From contig NZ_JAPEPW010000001.1 in assembly GCF_026339955.1 (NCBI RefSeq), forward strand, positions 7,585,001-7,649,000: DNA of 64,000 nt. Reading direction: 5' to 3'. Below are positions 43,425-52,501 of the stretch, piece after piece. Origin of the DNA: Streptomyces sp. NBC_01549. GTDB lineage: Bacteria > Actinomycetota > Actinomycetes > Streptomycetales > Streptomycetaceae. Below the pieces are notes generated by a model that was not told where the DNA came from, searched no databases, and saw only the letters and a program-made list of their open reading frames with translations. The translations under genes were made by a program, and so were the position numbers. Position 1 is the stretch's first letter. Each line of letters starts with the position of its first letter.

Positions 43425-43724
43425 CATGACTCCAGTCGGCAGGCGCAGGCCCGAGCCGGCTTGGACATCGACGGATTCCGGATCGACTGGAACGACCACG
43501 TGGTGCACCGCCCCCGCGGAAAGACATCGATCCACCGGTCATCGTGGCGAACCAAGCTCGGAGAGGAGGCGATCCATGTGGAGTTCTCCAAATCGGACTG
43601 CACACGGTGTCCTGCCCTGCCCCAGTGCACTCGCGCCACGCGGGAACCGCGTCAACTCATGCTGCACCAGCGGGGAGATCCACAAGGCCCTGCACCGCGT
43701 CCGCTCAGCCCGGGAGACAACTGA
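43425..43724 (+). pseudogene. IS1182-family transposase fragment
   Basis: In the same frame as the preceding remnant the sequence changes family: GLDIDGFRIDWNDHVVHRPR, GKTSIHRSSW, EFSKSDCTRCPALPQCTRAT and REPRQLMLHQ. The Cys-rich CxxCPxxxxC pattern and the IDWNxHVVxCPxGK-like stretch are those of IS1182 transposases. It begins abruptly and ends at 43724. Two dead elements are fused here. Confidence 0.75.
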
Positions 43725-44056
43725 GCGGAAGGAACAGCACGCGATGCGCGCCGGTGCCGGCCGGTGGCCGCCTCTGGCTGTCCAGGGAGTGTGCGGTGAC
43801 ACTCGCCCCCGGCCTCGTACCGGCGATGCGGCGCTGTGCGGAGCGGATGTGGGTACGAGGGAGCGGCGGCCCAGCAGGACCACGGCCAAGCAGACGAACC
43901 ATGCCGTACCAGTGAAGCGGCCGAAGGGGGTGAATGCGGTGGCGCCCTCAGGCATCAGAGAGAGTGTCTACAGTACGCAGCCTTGGGGGTAGACGTACCA
44001 CCTTTAATATCAAACGATACCGTATCGAACGAGTCGATGGCTGATAATGTGCCATC
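43725..44056. other. Control region upstream of marR
   Basis: 332 bases. A minus-strand frame starting at ATG 43955 (MPEGATAFTPFGRFTGTAWF then CLAVVLLGRR) could be the first transmembrane helix of a lost divergent transporter. I do not call it a gene. Confidence 0.35.
44013..44029. promoter_or_regulatory. MarR-type operator candidate
   Basis: CGATAC, one base, then GTATCG (44015-44027), within AACGATACCGTATCGAA. It sits about 30 bases before the marR start in AT-rich DNA, a typical place for autoregulation. Confidence 0.5.
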
Positions 44057-44551
44057 ATGAAACCTGGCCTCTCTATTTTCCTCGCGGAATCATCACCTCG
44101 CGTGGGGCCGAGGGCCCCCGGGAGCGCCTCGCCCTTCGCTCTCAGCTTGCTGCTGCGCCAGGCGCACTGGAGCGCGGCCGGGGTGATGGAGGAGGCGCTT
44201 CGGCCGCTCGGCATAGAGCTGCGGCATTTCGCCGTGCTGATCGTGTTGGTCGACCGCGGGCCCACGGTACAGCGGGACCTGGCGGCGGCGACGGGGTCGG
44301 ACAAGGCGGGAATCATGCGGGTCGTGGACGACCTGGAACGCAAGGGGCTGGCCGTACGTAAGAGCGTTCCGGGGGACCGGCGGGTGCGGGCGGTGGAGAT
44401 CACGCCTCAGGGGCTCGAGCTTTTCGACGCAGCCCATGCGGCGGCGGAGCCACTGGCGGAGCGTCTGGTTGCCGAACTGGGGCCCGGCGAGCCCGAGCGG
44501 CTGACGGATCTGCTGACCCGGTTCGCCCATCCCGCAGGCGGCCAGGTGTAA
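44057..44551 (+). CDS. MarR-family transcriptional regulator
   Basis: 164 residues. Winged helix at about residues 45-115: LGIELRHFAVLIVLVDRGPT, RDLAAATGSDKAGIMRVVDD, LERKGLAVRKSVPGDRRVRA (DxRxR wing). Flanking helices form the dimer. MarR proteins usually repress their own gene and a neighbouring efflux or detoxification gene, often relieved by phenolic ligands. No intact target is adjacent. The stop TAA is also the left target duplication of an IS5 element, so the original C-terminus may have been slightly different. Confidence 0.9.
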   Translation: MKPGLSIFLAESSPRVGPRAPGSASPFALSLLLRQAHWSAAGVMEEALRPLGIELRHFAVLIVLVDRGPTVQRDLAAATGSDKAGIMRVVDDLERKGLAVRKSVPGDRRVRAVEITPQGLELFDAAHAAAEPLAERLVAELGPGEPERLTDLLTRFAHPAGGQV

Positions 44552-45450
44552 GAACTCCTAACAGAATACTGCAACTTGCCTTGGAATGTTGCCGTCTGAT
44601 GGGGCGTTAGCCTGCACATGAGAAGGGTTGAGCAGCTGCCGTGGATCGTGTCGGATGAGCTGTGGGCGCGGATCGAGCCGTTGCTTCCGGTGGTGCCGCG
44701 CCGCGTGGATCACCCGGGGCGCAGGCGTCTGGACGACCGGAAGGTGCTGTCGGGCATCCTGTTCGTGCTCTATACGGGCATTCCGTGGGAGTTCCTGCCC
44801 CAGGAACTGGGCTTCGGCTCGGGGATGACCTGCTGGCGGCGTCTGCGTGACTGGAACGACGCGGGTGTCTGGCAGCGTCTGCACGAATCGCTGCTGGCCG
44901 AGCTGAACGCCGCCGGCGCCCTGGACTGGTCGAGGGCGGTGATCGACGGCTCCCACGTGCGGGCCATGAAGGGCGGCCCAAAACCGGACCGAGCCCGGTC
45001 GACCGTGCCCGAACAGGCTCTAAACACCATTTGATCACCGAAGCGCACGGTATCCCGCTGGCCGCATCGCTGACCGGCGGCAACCGCAACGACGTCACCC
45101 AGCTCATGCCGCTGATCGAGGCTGTTCCGCCGGTGCGCGGCCGACGCGGACGGCCCCGCCGACGTCCGAAGAAGCTCTACGCCGACCGGGGCTACGACCA
45201 CGACAAGTACCGCAAGCAGGTCCGGGCGGTCGGGATCACCCCCGTCATCGCCCGCCGCGGCACCGAACACGGCTCAGGGTTGGGTGTCCACCGGTGGGTC
45301 GTCGAGCAGAGCTTCGCACTCCTCCACTGGTTCCGCCGGTTACGCATCCGCTGGGAGATACGCGACGACATCCACGAAGCCTTCCTCAGCCTGGCCTGCA
45401 GCATCATCTGCTGGCGACGACTGAGGAACCTCTCACTTTGTTAGGAGTTC
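44552..45450 (+). mobile_element. IS5-family insertion sequence
   Basis: 899 bp with ends GAACTCCTAACA in inverted orientation, flanked by TAA (44549-44551 and 45451-45453). It encodes a transposase in two overlapping frames. Complete. Confidence 0.9.
44618..45444 (+). CDS. IS5-family transposase, two frames joined by -1 frameshift
   Basis: Frame 1 (44618-45034) holds the N-terminus (LPWIVSDELWARIEPLLPVV) and first catalytic Asp region WSRAVIDGSHVRAMKGG. The second frame, open to 45444, gives TEAHGIPLAASLTGGNRND, KKLYADRGYDHDKYRK (second Asp) and VVEQSFALLHWFRRLRIRWE (Glu). The frames meet at C CCA AAA (44977-44983), a canonical X XXY YYZ slippery site. A -1 shift there continues as TGPSPVDRAR into frame 2, giving a normal full-length DDE protein of about 275 residues. 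Programmed frameshifting is established for this IS group. Confidence 0.88.
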
Positions 45451-45520
45451 TAAGTGCGCCCGCGCACCGGCCGTCCGCCGCGTGGGCGCACTTCGTACCG
45501 TCGCGGCGGGTGGCCAACGG

Positions 45521-45796
45521 TGAGCCGGAAACTCCTCCAGCTGCTCGGCGATGTCCTGGACATCACCGACGGTACCCAGGTCACCTGGGCGATGGACATG
45601 GCCGGCGGCGAGCGCGGCCTGCTGATCGCCCTCCTGGTCAACCACGGCCAGGAACTCGTCACATCCCCGGCATCGCGGTCAACCGAGCCACCGACAGCTA
45701 CCGCGGCGCAGACAAGACCGACGCCCGGGACGCCCGCGCGAACGCCGACCGCACCCGCACCACCAACGGGCTGCGCGCCCTGCTGAACAGCATGTA
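45521..45796 (+). pseudogene. IS110-family transposase N-terminal remnant
   Basis: LLQLLGDVLDITDGTQVTWA and MDMAGGERGLLIALLVNHGQ, then with a frame change IPGIAVNRATDSYRGADKTD and ARDARANADRTRTTNGLRAL to a stop at 45796. These match the DEDD N-terminal domain of IS110 proteins. The rest, to about 46050, is unrecognisable. Confidence 0.7.
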
Positions 45797-46051
45797 GGGC
45801 ATCCAGGACCCGGCCGCCCGCCTCCTGCTGCTGCTTTCCCCTGCTCAACGATCATGCTCTGCCGGACGAGGCAGCGGAGACGTTCAGCACCGCGCTTGTT
45901 GCGATTGGTGCCCCGCAGCACACCGCCCCCAGCACGGCACAGCACCTGCTCAACCACTCGGCGGGGGGCATGTGGCACGACCTCACATGGAGCTCGCCCC
46001 TCTGCGGCAGCTCGGGCTCTCCCAGCTCCATTGGAAGGGGAGTTCTGGCGC

Positions 46052-46464
46052 ATGGTGTGATCGCGGCGTCACAAGAGTGCTGGACAGGCCTCTTCCCGGG
46101 TCTTGAGTCGCCGATTTTCAGCAAGTTGATCAATGCGTTGCGGAAAGAGGGTGCGGATCGGGTGCGGAGGGGCCGGCCGTGGAGTCTGCCGCTGGGGGAC
46201 CGGGTACTGCTGGTGGCCGTGTACTGGCGGACAGACCTGACGCTTCGGCAGCTCGGTCCGCTGTTCAGGATCTCCAAGTCGGCGGCCGGCCGCATCATCG
46301 ACCACCCCGTGCCGCGTCCCGCAGTCCACCACCGTGAACGCGGCCAGACCGACAATGCCAACCCCGAAGCCGCGATCCACATCACCTCGATCAACAACCT
46401 TGCCAAGCCCATAAGGACGAGACCACGCCCACCTGGCGAGGAGCCGGAGCTTATGAGGAAATAA
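46052..46464 (+). pseudogene. IS5-group transposase N-terminal remnant
   Basis: GVIAASQECWTGLFPGLESP, KLINALRKEGADRVRRGRPW, LPLGDRVLLVAVYWRTDLTL and PLFRISKSAAGRIIDH match the helical N-terminal domain of IS5-like transposases. The catalytic part is absent; after RIIDH the sequence is unrelated. Confidence 0.7.
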
Positions 46465-46545
46465 AGGGCATTGCACCTACATCAAACGTTCCCTTAGGGC
46501 AGCCTGACCGTAGGTGAAGGTGCCCGGTCGGGCAGGATGGGCGAC

Positions 46546-47076
46546 ATGAAGTGGGACTTTGACGGTCACGACAACCCCTCGCTCCCTGGCGGGAGCGCCG
46601 CTCGACAACCCGTTGTCCACATTCCTCACGAGCGGGTCCAGTTCGCCCGGATGCGTACCTCGCAGGACCGGGTCGCCGACGCGATCACCTCGTTCGCGGG
46701 GACGATGCTGTTTGTCTACCTCCACACTGTCTGGTTCACGGTGTGGATCGCACTGAACGAGGGCCTGCTCGGGAAGGCAGGGATCTTCGACCCGTATCCC
46801 TTCGGGCTGCTCACCATGATCGTCAGCCTGGAGGCGATCTTCCTGTCCACGTTCGTCATGGTCAGCCAGAACCGCCAGGCGGCGCGGGAAAACGTGCGGG
46901 CCGATCTGGACTTCGAGACAAACCTGCGCTCCGAAGTGTGGTCGATCCACATAGGGAAGGCGCTGGGACTCGACTCGCAACAGATCGAGCAGCATGTCCA
47001 GGAGGTCATCGCGCAGAGCAAAGCGGGTATCGACGGTACGCCACGCGCGACACCGGTCGACCCCCGGAATCTCTGA
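46546..47076 (+). CDS. DUF1003 membrane protein
   Basis: 176 residues from ATG 46546 (AGGA nine bases upstream; an ATG at 46537 lies too close to it). Two transmembrane helices (SFAGTMLFVYLHTVWFTVWI and YPFGLLTMIVSLEAIFLSTF) joined by the DUF1003 signature WIALNEG then FDPYPF. A conserved SQNRQAARENVRADLDFETN segment follows, then a C-terminal helical tail. Inner-membrane protein of unknown function. Monocistronic, with a strong terminator directly after it. Confidence 0.88.
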   Translation: MKWDFDGHDNPSLPGGSAARQPVVHIPHERVQFARMRTSQDRVADAITSFAGTMLFVYLHTVWFTVWIALNEGLLGKAGIFDPYPFGLLTMIVSLEAIFLSTFVMVSQNRQAARENVRADLDFETNLRSEVWSIHIGKALGLDSQQIEQHVQEVIAQSKAGIDGTPRATPVDPRNL

Positions 47077-47098
47077 TCTCCTCGCCCGGCAGAGCGTG

Positions 47099-47148
47099 GG
47101 CAGCTCCCTCGTAGAGCCAGACCGCTGTGGCTCTACGAGGGAGCTGCC
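47099..47148 (+). terminator. Perfect 21-bp hairpin terminator
   Basis: Arms 47099-47119 and 47128-47148 are exact complements around an 8-base loop (GACCGCTG), 23 bases after the DUF1003 stop. No T run. Confidence 0.9.
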
Positions 47149-47714
47149 TATCCGTCAGGTCGCAGACGCACACGAATCCGGGTGGGAAACGCCTGGAGGG
47201 CTGAGCAGGGGCATGGATGGTCACTCCATAGAGTCCAGGTCCCTGTCATGTCACAGATCCATTGGCTCCTGTCTGTTGTTACGAACCGGAGACGGCAGCA
47301 TGTGAATCGAGGGTGGGTCCCGCGCCGATGCTTGGTCCAGCTGTAACTGCCATGGCTGGCACGACATCGAGGGCTGAAGCTCGGCGTCTGGGAGCGGGAG
47401 TCCAACTCGGCTTCACCCAACTCCGGAGAGTCCGGTGCCCCCATCAGACCCGGAGCGCTTCAGGGCGCGGCAACCGGCCAGGGGTGTGCGCCCCGGGCAG
47501 ATATCCACGTGCTCATCAGCCTTGATCCACTACACCACGAGCGCGGACACCACTCTGTTGTGACAGCGTTCGACGCCGGGTTTGCCACGGTGTGATGCGT
47601 TCTCGATGCTGCGGGCTCTCGGCACGCGGCAGGGTGGTCTCGGGACTCTCCGTGCGAGGCGGAAGCCTCGCGGCGTGTCACAGATGCGGGTCCTGATTTG
47701 TCTTCCCTGCGAAG
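47149..47714. other. No supported gene
   Basis: 566 bases. Short frames on both strands lack starts and family resemblance. Confidence 0.5.
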
Positions 47715-47717
47715 TAA

Positions 47718-48768
47718 CGACGTGGTGCGCGGTAGCTGAAACCCCGGTCTGAGCATGCGAACGGCCGTGCGGGACGATCATGATTGTGACGTCAAGAGGG
47801 GCCCGCACGGCCTTGAGCCATCGTATCTGCACCGGGATCCCGCGCCGTCGCCTGGGCAAGCTGGTCGCGGAGTTGGCCGGGCCGTGGGTGGCCGGGCAGG
47901 AGTCCCAGCTGCGTGAACGCCGGGGCCATGACCGGCAGCGCGCCGCCGGAGCGGGTCCCGACCACCAACTCGTCTTCACCGACCGGGTCGTCGCCACCCT
48001 GGTCATCCTGCGCTTCCAGCTTCCGCATGCCGTCCTCGCCCTGTTCTACGAGGTGGACCGCTCCACGATCACCCGCGCGGTCCACGAGATCCGCCCCCTG
48101 CTCGCCGCCCGCGGCTTCGCCGTCCCTGGAAGTCCCGACCTGCGCCTTCGCACCCTGGCCGATGTCTTCGCCTACGCCGCCTCCCACGGAGTGGAACTGC
48201 GGATCGACGCCACCGAGGTCCGGGTCCGACGTCCACGGGCGAACAAGCCCGGACGCCGGGCATTCATCTCCGGGAAGATGCGGCAGAACACCAAGAAGGC
48301 CACCGTCGTCACCGACGAGAAGGGCCGGACCCTGTGGGCGGGTGCCTTCCGGCCCGGCCGCCAGCACGACCAGACCGCGCTGAAGACCGAGGGCATCTGC
48401 GACCTGTTCGAGAGGTTCCCCCAGGTCAAGGCCAAGGTCGACGCCGGCTACCGGGGACTGGCCAAGCAGTTCCCCGCCCAGGTCCAAGCGCCGCCGCTGA
48501 AGCCGAAGAAGGATGCCCCGCCCGAGGACCTGGCGGCCTGGGAGGAAGCGCGCAAGCAGCAGTCCTCCGAGCGGATCTGCGTCGAGCACGCCAACGCCGA
48601 GCACAAGCAGTGGCGGCCCCTGCAACGCTGGATCGGACGCCGCGAGTACTTCGACCAGACCTACCAGGCCATCGCCGGCCTGGTCTCCGACCGCGCGGCC
48701 ATGCGGTAATCAACCACCAGCCAACCCGCCAGGCCAACACGGCCCGACCTCAATCGCGCACCCCGTCG
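47718..48768 (+). mobile_element. IS5-group insertion sequence
   Basis: 1,051 bp. The ends CGACGTGGTGCGCG and the complement of CGCGCACCCCGTCG form an inverted repeat with one mismatch. Flanks are TAA on both sides (47715-47717 and 48769-48771). The right TAA was then used by an ISAzo13 element. Confidence 0.75.
47780..48709 (+). CDS. IS5-group transposase
   Basis: 309 residues from ATG 47780. N-terminal helical domain (LGKLVAELAGPWVAGQESQL, QLVFTDRVVATLVILRFQLP) and DDE core: VELRIDATEVRVRRPRANKP (first Asp), AKVDAGYRGLAKQFP (second Asp) and RICVEHANAEHKQWRPLQRW (Glu). Uninterrupted, likely active. Confidence 0.92.
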   Translation: MIVTSRGARTALSHRICTGIPRRRLGKLVAELAGPWVAGQESQLRERRGHDRQRAAGAGPDHQLVFTDRVVATLVILRFQLPHAVLALFYEVDRSTITRAVHEIRPLLAARGFAVPGSPDLRLRTLADVFAYAASHGVELRIDATEVRVRRPRANKPGRRAFISGKMRQNTKKATVVTDEKGRTLWAGAFRPGRQHDQTALKTEGICDLFERFPQVKAKVDAGYRGLAKQFPAQVQAPPLKPKKDAPPEDLAAWEEARKQQSSERICVEHANAEHKQWRPLQRWIGRREYFDQTYQAIAGLVSDRAAMR

Positions 48769-48771
48769 TAA

Positions 48772-50534
48772 GGGCTCGCAGAGAATCAACATGCGTGTTT
48801 GATGTTGTCCGGGGATTCGGTGCCGTAGGCGTCGAGGTAGGCGGCCACGTCTGCGGGGGTGGTGAATCGTGCTGTGGAGCGGGGGACGGTGTATTCGTGC
48901 TGGTCCAGGAGGGGTTGGGTCTCCTGGATTGTGCGGGTGATGGTTTGCGAGCTGGTCTCGAAGAGTGCGCCGAGGAGGGCGTGGGTGAAGCAGCCGCGCT
49001 GATAGAGGACGGTGGCCAGGATCCGGTCGGGGTCAGTGAACGCCTGCCTGGGGCCCGCCCCGGGGGCCCGCTGTCGTTCGTGGCCGCGTCGGTGACGGCG
49101 CTGGTGTTCCCGCTGGGCGGCCTGGATTGGCGCCAACCTGCTGATCAGGGCGTCCAGTTGTGCGCGGGTGAGGCCGGTGAGTTCCGGGTCGGTGAGCCGG
49201 GCGTGCTGGCGGGCACCCCATTGCCGCGGTTCCGCTCCGTGTGGAGTGCCGGTGGTTGTGGGGCCGCGCTGCTGGGCGTCGAGCGTGTAGTTCCAGTCGC
49301 CGTGGAAGCGGTGGCGGGTCATCGCCAGCGCGTCGACCTGGGCGTCGTCGACTTTCACTCCGGTGGGGTAGGCGCCGGTGTCGAGTTCGGCGCGGACCGT
49401 CAGTCCGGTGCGGGTGGTGGTCGCCGCAATGGACTGCAGAATGACTTCATGGCTGGTCAGGGGCCTGCCGCGCCAGTTCATGGAGATGTGGGAGAACAGC
49501 CGGTGCTCAATCCGATTCCACTTCGACGTGCCCGGAGGTAGGTGACAGACGGTGATTTCAAGGCCAGTCTCGGCGGCCAGGGCGGCAAGTTCGGTCTTCC
49601 ACGCCCGGGTGCGGTAGCCGTTGGAGCCTCCGGCGTCGGCGGTGATGAGCAGACGCCGGGCGTGAGGGTAGTCGCCCTGTCCGGCCCCGCGCCACCAGCG
49701 GCGGATCGAGGCGACCGCGAAAGCGGCGGTGTCGTGGTCGGTGCCGACACTGACCCAGCCGGAGTTCCCGGCGATGTCGTAAATCCCGTACGGGATCGCC
49801 TTGCCGGGCCCCTCCCGGTCCAGGAAGTCATGCGTCTTGACCTTCACTGGATCGCCCGTGGGCTGCCACTCACGCCCCGCGTTCTTGTACTCGCCGACCA
49901 TCTCCTTCTTCTTGCTGTCCACGCTGACCACCGGGTCCCCGGCGCCGATGTGGTCCTTGGCCTGCTCGTTGATGTAGTGGAACTGGGCATCCCGGTCCGG
50001 GTGCTGCTTGCCCTCCAGGGTCTTGGAGTTGGCCTGCAGGCTGAAGCCCTCCTCCCGCAGCAGGTCACCGACCGTGTCGGCGCTGACCCTGTGCCCCTGG
50101 CGGGTCAGCTCGGCGGCCAGGTTCCGGGTCGACTTGGTCGTCCACCGCAGCGGCGACATCGGGTCCCCGCGCATGTCCGGCTCGACCAGGGCCAGCAGCG
50201 CGGGCCGCAGCCCCGCATCAAGGTCAGCGGCCTTCTTCCGGCCGCCACCGGGCCGGCGGACCCGCCCCAGCGGCTCTACTCCCGCCTCCAGCTCATCCAC
50301 CCCCTTCCGGACCGTCGTCTCGCTGGCGTCGGCTGCCCGAGCAACGGCCCGGATCCCACCGTGGCCCAGGAGACGGGCCTCGGCTCCCATCAGCAGACGC
50401 TGCTGCCGCTCGTCCAGGTGAGGGAACAACACCTCAAACTTCACCGCGAGTTGAACACGAATCTCATCGGGGATGCGCATACCACGCCAACGAACCGAAT
50501 CACGGGAGGCAACATGTTGATTCTCTGCGAGCCC
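48772..50534 (-). mobile_element. ISAzo13-family insertion sequence
   Basis: 1,763 bp. The terminal inverted repeats are identical for the first 22 bases (from GGGCTCGCAGAGAATC), flanked by TAA (48769-48771 and 50535-50537). It abuts the IS5-group element exactly. Confidence 0.88.
48786..50480 (-). CDS. ISAzo13-family transposase
   Basis: 564 residues, longer than many relatives because of an extra C-terminal domain. Core: NSKTLEGKQHPDRDAQFHYI, DPVVSVDSKKKEMVGEYKNA (first Asp), ARRLLITADAGGSNGYRTRA (second Asp) and LPPGTSKWNRIEHRLFSHIS (Glu). The last about 170 residues (LTRAQLDALISRLAPIQAAQ, RILATVLYQRGCFTHALLGA) resemble a helix-turn-helix unit. Intact. Confidence 0.92.
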   Translation of the reverse strand: MRIPDEIRVQLAVKFEVLFPHLDERQQRLLMGAEARLLGHGGIRAVARAADASETTVRKGVDELEAGVEPLGRVRRPGGGRKKAADLDAGLRPALLALVEPDMRGDPMSPLRWTTKSTRNLAAELTRQGHRVSADTVGDLLREEGFSLQANSKTLEGKQHPDRDAQFHYINEQAKDHIGAGDPVVSVDSKKKEMVGEYKNAGREWQPTGDPVKVKTHDFLDREGPGKAIPYGIYDIAGNSGWVSVGTDHDTAAFAVASIRRWWRGAGQGDYPHARRLLITADAGGSNGYRTRAWKTELAALAAETGLEITVCHLPPGTSKWNRIEHRLFSHISMNWRGRPLTSHEVILQSIAATTTRTGLTVRAELDTGAYPTGVKVDDAQVDALAMTRHRFHGDWNYTLDAQQRGPTTTGTPHGAEPRQWGARQHARLTDPELTGLTRAQLDALISRLAPIQAAQREHQRRHRRGHERQRAPGAGPRQAFTDPDRILATVLYQRGCFTHALLGALFETSSQTITRTIQETQPLLDQHEYTVPRSTARFTTPADVAAYLDAYGTESPDNIKHAC

Positions 50535-50658
50535 TAAGTTATGTGAGCCTGGAATCGACGAACACAGTCACCATGAACGAGAGGTCGGTATACCGGCCCA
50601 GGGGGCGGCGGCCGACGCCAGTCGTCCGTTCCGGGCAAGCCCATGGAGGTGTAGCAAA

Positions 50659-51072
50659 GTGCACGAGATGGACTCAGCGGACGGGTTCGGACCCAAGATG
50701 CTGGCGGACGTCAAGCCGCCGTTCATTCCCGAGGGTGCTTCGGGGATGACCGTCCTCGTCGAGTGGGCCCCCGGTGACCCGGGGACGCCTCCGCATCGCC
50801 ACTCGGGGCCGTGTTTCGGCTACGTGATCGAGGGCGAGCTTCGGTGGGAGCTCGAGGGTGAGCCGGAGCGCGTGCTCAAGGCCGGTGAGACATTCTGGGA
50901 GCCGGGCGGTGACGTGATCCATTACCAGAACGGCAATGCCCTGTCGGACGCGCCGGCCAAGTACATCGTGTTCATGATGTGCGCGCCGGGCCAGCCGATG
51001 CTCACGATGGTCGACGAGGAAGAGCTGGAGAAGCGGGCCCACCTGCGCGCCCCGCGGCCCTCCGCAGGCTGA
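50659..51072 (+). CDS. Small cupin-domain protein
   Basis: 137 residues from GTG 50659 with GGAGG upstream. Cupin motif 1: PGDPGTPPHRHSGPCFGYVI then EG; motif 2: GETFWEPGGDVIHYQN. A single barrel with two metal-ligand His, a Glu and a further His. No signal peptide. Function unknown; such proteins often act on or bind small oxidised compounds. Lies between ISAzo13 and IS110. Confidence 0.88.
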   Translation: MHEMDSADGFGPKMLADVKPPFIPEGASGMTVLVEWAPGDPGTPPHRHSGPCFGYVIEGELRWELEGEPERVLKAGETFWEPGGDVIHYQNGNALSDAPAKYIVFMMCAPGQPMLTMVDEEELEKRAHLRAPRPSAG

Positions 51073-51163
51073 CCGGAAAACTCAACGGTCAGATGGGGAT
51101 GGCGAGATAGCCCCTCGATGGTGACGGTCGGGGGCTGGTGTGGGGCGGTGGGGTCGTGGGATG

Positions 51164-52501
51164 TCAGGCGGCTGCCGGGGTGAGGGTGACGTCGTGGCCG
51201 AGGGCCTTGAGCTGGCGGACGAGGTCGCGGCTCTTGCGGGCCGGGTCGAGGTTGCGGGTGTGGAAGTCGGGGCCGAGGTCTCGGTAGCGGGCGGTCGGGT
51301 CGTTCATGAGGTGCCAGACGGCGACCAGGATGGAGCGGGCGACGGCGACCAGGGCTTTCATGTGGCCGCGGCGTTTGACGATGCGGCGGTAGCGGGCGCC
51401 GAGGAAGGTGTCGGTGCGGGCGGCGGAGATTGCTGCTTCGCCGAGGGCGCCGCGGAGCCAGGGGTTGCCTTTGCCGGTGGGGCCGGAGGTGTTCTTGTTT
51501 CCGGACTGGAGGGTGCGTGGGGAGAGTTTCGCCCAGGACACGAGATGGCCGGCGGTGGGGAAGACCGTCATGTCCAGGCCGGTCTCGGCGAGGATGACCT
51601 GCGCGGTGCTGGGGCCGACGCCGGGGATCTCGTCGAGGCGTTCGGTGTCGGTGATCGGTATGAGGGTGCCCTGTCCGGGGCCTTCGTCGTCCTCGGTGGT
51701 GGACAGCTCGGCCAGACGCAGGGTGATCCGGGCGGTGAGCTTGTCGATCTGCACGGTGAGGTAGTCGACGGTGTCCAGCAGCATCCGGCACATGAAGGCG
51801 TGGTGTTCTTCGAACCGGCCGGTCAGGGCCTCGGCCAGGGTGCTGTGGCTGGCCTTGATGGTGCCGTGGGCCAGGTCCGCCAACGCCTTGGGGCTGCGTT
51901 CGCCCGCGATCAGTGCCTCCAGCATGGCCCGGCCGGAGACGCCGAAGATGTCGGCGATCACGGTGGACAGCTTGATCTGGGCGTCCTCGAGGAGTTTCTC
52001 GGTGCGCTGCTTGTGGCGGGTGCGCTCGTGGGTCATGACGGCCCGGGCCCGGGTCAGATCGCGCAGTTCACGGACCGGCTTCGGGGGTACGAACGAGGGC
52101 CGGAGCATGCCGCGTTCGGTGAGCTTGGCCAGCCAGACCGCGTCCAGGCGGTCGGTTTTGGGCCGGCCCGGGACGTTCTTGACGTCACGGGCGTTGACCA
52201 GCCAGCACTCCAGACCACGCGATTCCAGCAGAAAGAAGTACGGCTTCCAGTAGGTCGACGTCGCCTCCATCACCACCCGGGTGACGCCCTGGCAGACCAG
52301 GTGGTCGGCCAGGTCCAGGATCGCGCCGCTGGTCGCGACGGTGTTGAAGACCCGCTGCACGCGCTTGCCGGGCTTGTCCTCGTGCGGCACCCGCACACAG
52401 ACCATGCCCGACGCCTTGGCGATATCGATCGCCGCGACACGGGCCACGAGCTCCTCGGCCTGCTCGATCTCCTCGACGCCACCGTCGTCGGTGTCCGCCA
52501 T
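51164..52501 (-). CDS. IS110-family transposase
   Basis: 445 residues from ATG 52501 with AGGGAG upstream. N-terminal DEDD domain: RVAAIDIAKASGMVCVRVPH, VTRVVMEATSTYWKPYFFLL, NARDVKNVPGRPKTDRLDAV. C-terminal transposase_20 domain: LDEIPGVGPSTAQVILAETG, HLVSWAKLSPRTLQSGNKNT, GNPWLRGALGEAAISAARTD with the catalytic Ser region. Intact. IS110 elements lack simple terminal repeats, so I could not set the ends. Confidence 0.95.
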   Translation of the reverse strand: MADTDDGGVEEIEQAEELVARVAAIDIAKASGMVCVRVPHEDKPGKRVQRVFNTVATSGAILDLADHLVCQGVTRVVMEATSTYWKPYFFLLESRGLECWLVNARDVKNVPGRPKTDRLDAVWLAKLTERGMLRPSFVPPKPVRELRDLTRARAVMTHERTRHKQRTEKLLEDAQIKLSTVIADIFGVSGRAMLEALIAGERSPKALADLAHGTIKASHSTLAEALTGRFEEHHAFMCRMLLDTVDYLTVQIDKLTARITLRLAELSTTEDDEGPGQGTLIPITDTERLDEIPGVGPSTAQVILAETGLDMTVFPTAGHLVSWAKLSPRTLQSGNKNTSGPTGKGNPWLRGALGEAAISAARTDTFLGARYRRIVKRRGHMKALVAVARSILVAVWHLMNDPTARYRDLGPDFHTRNLDPARKSRDLVRQLKALGHDVTLTPAAA

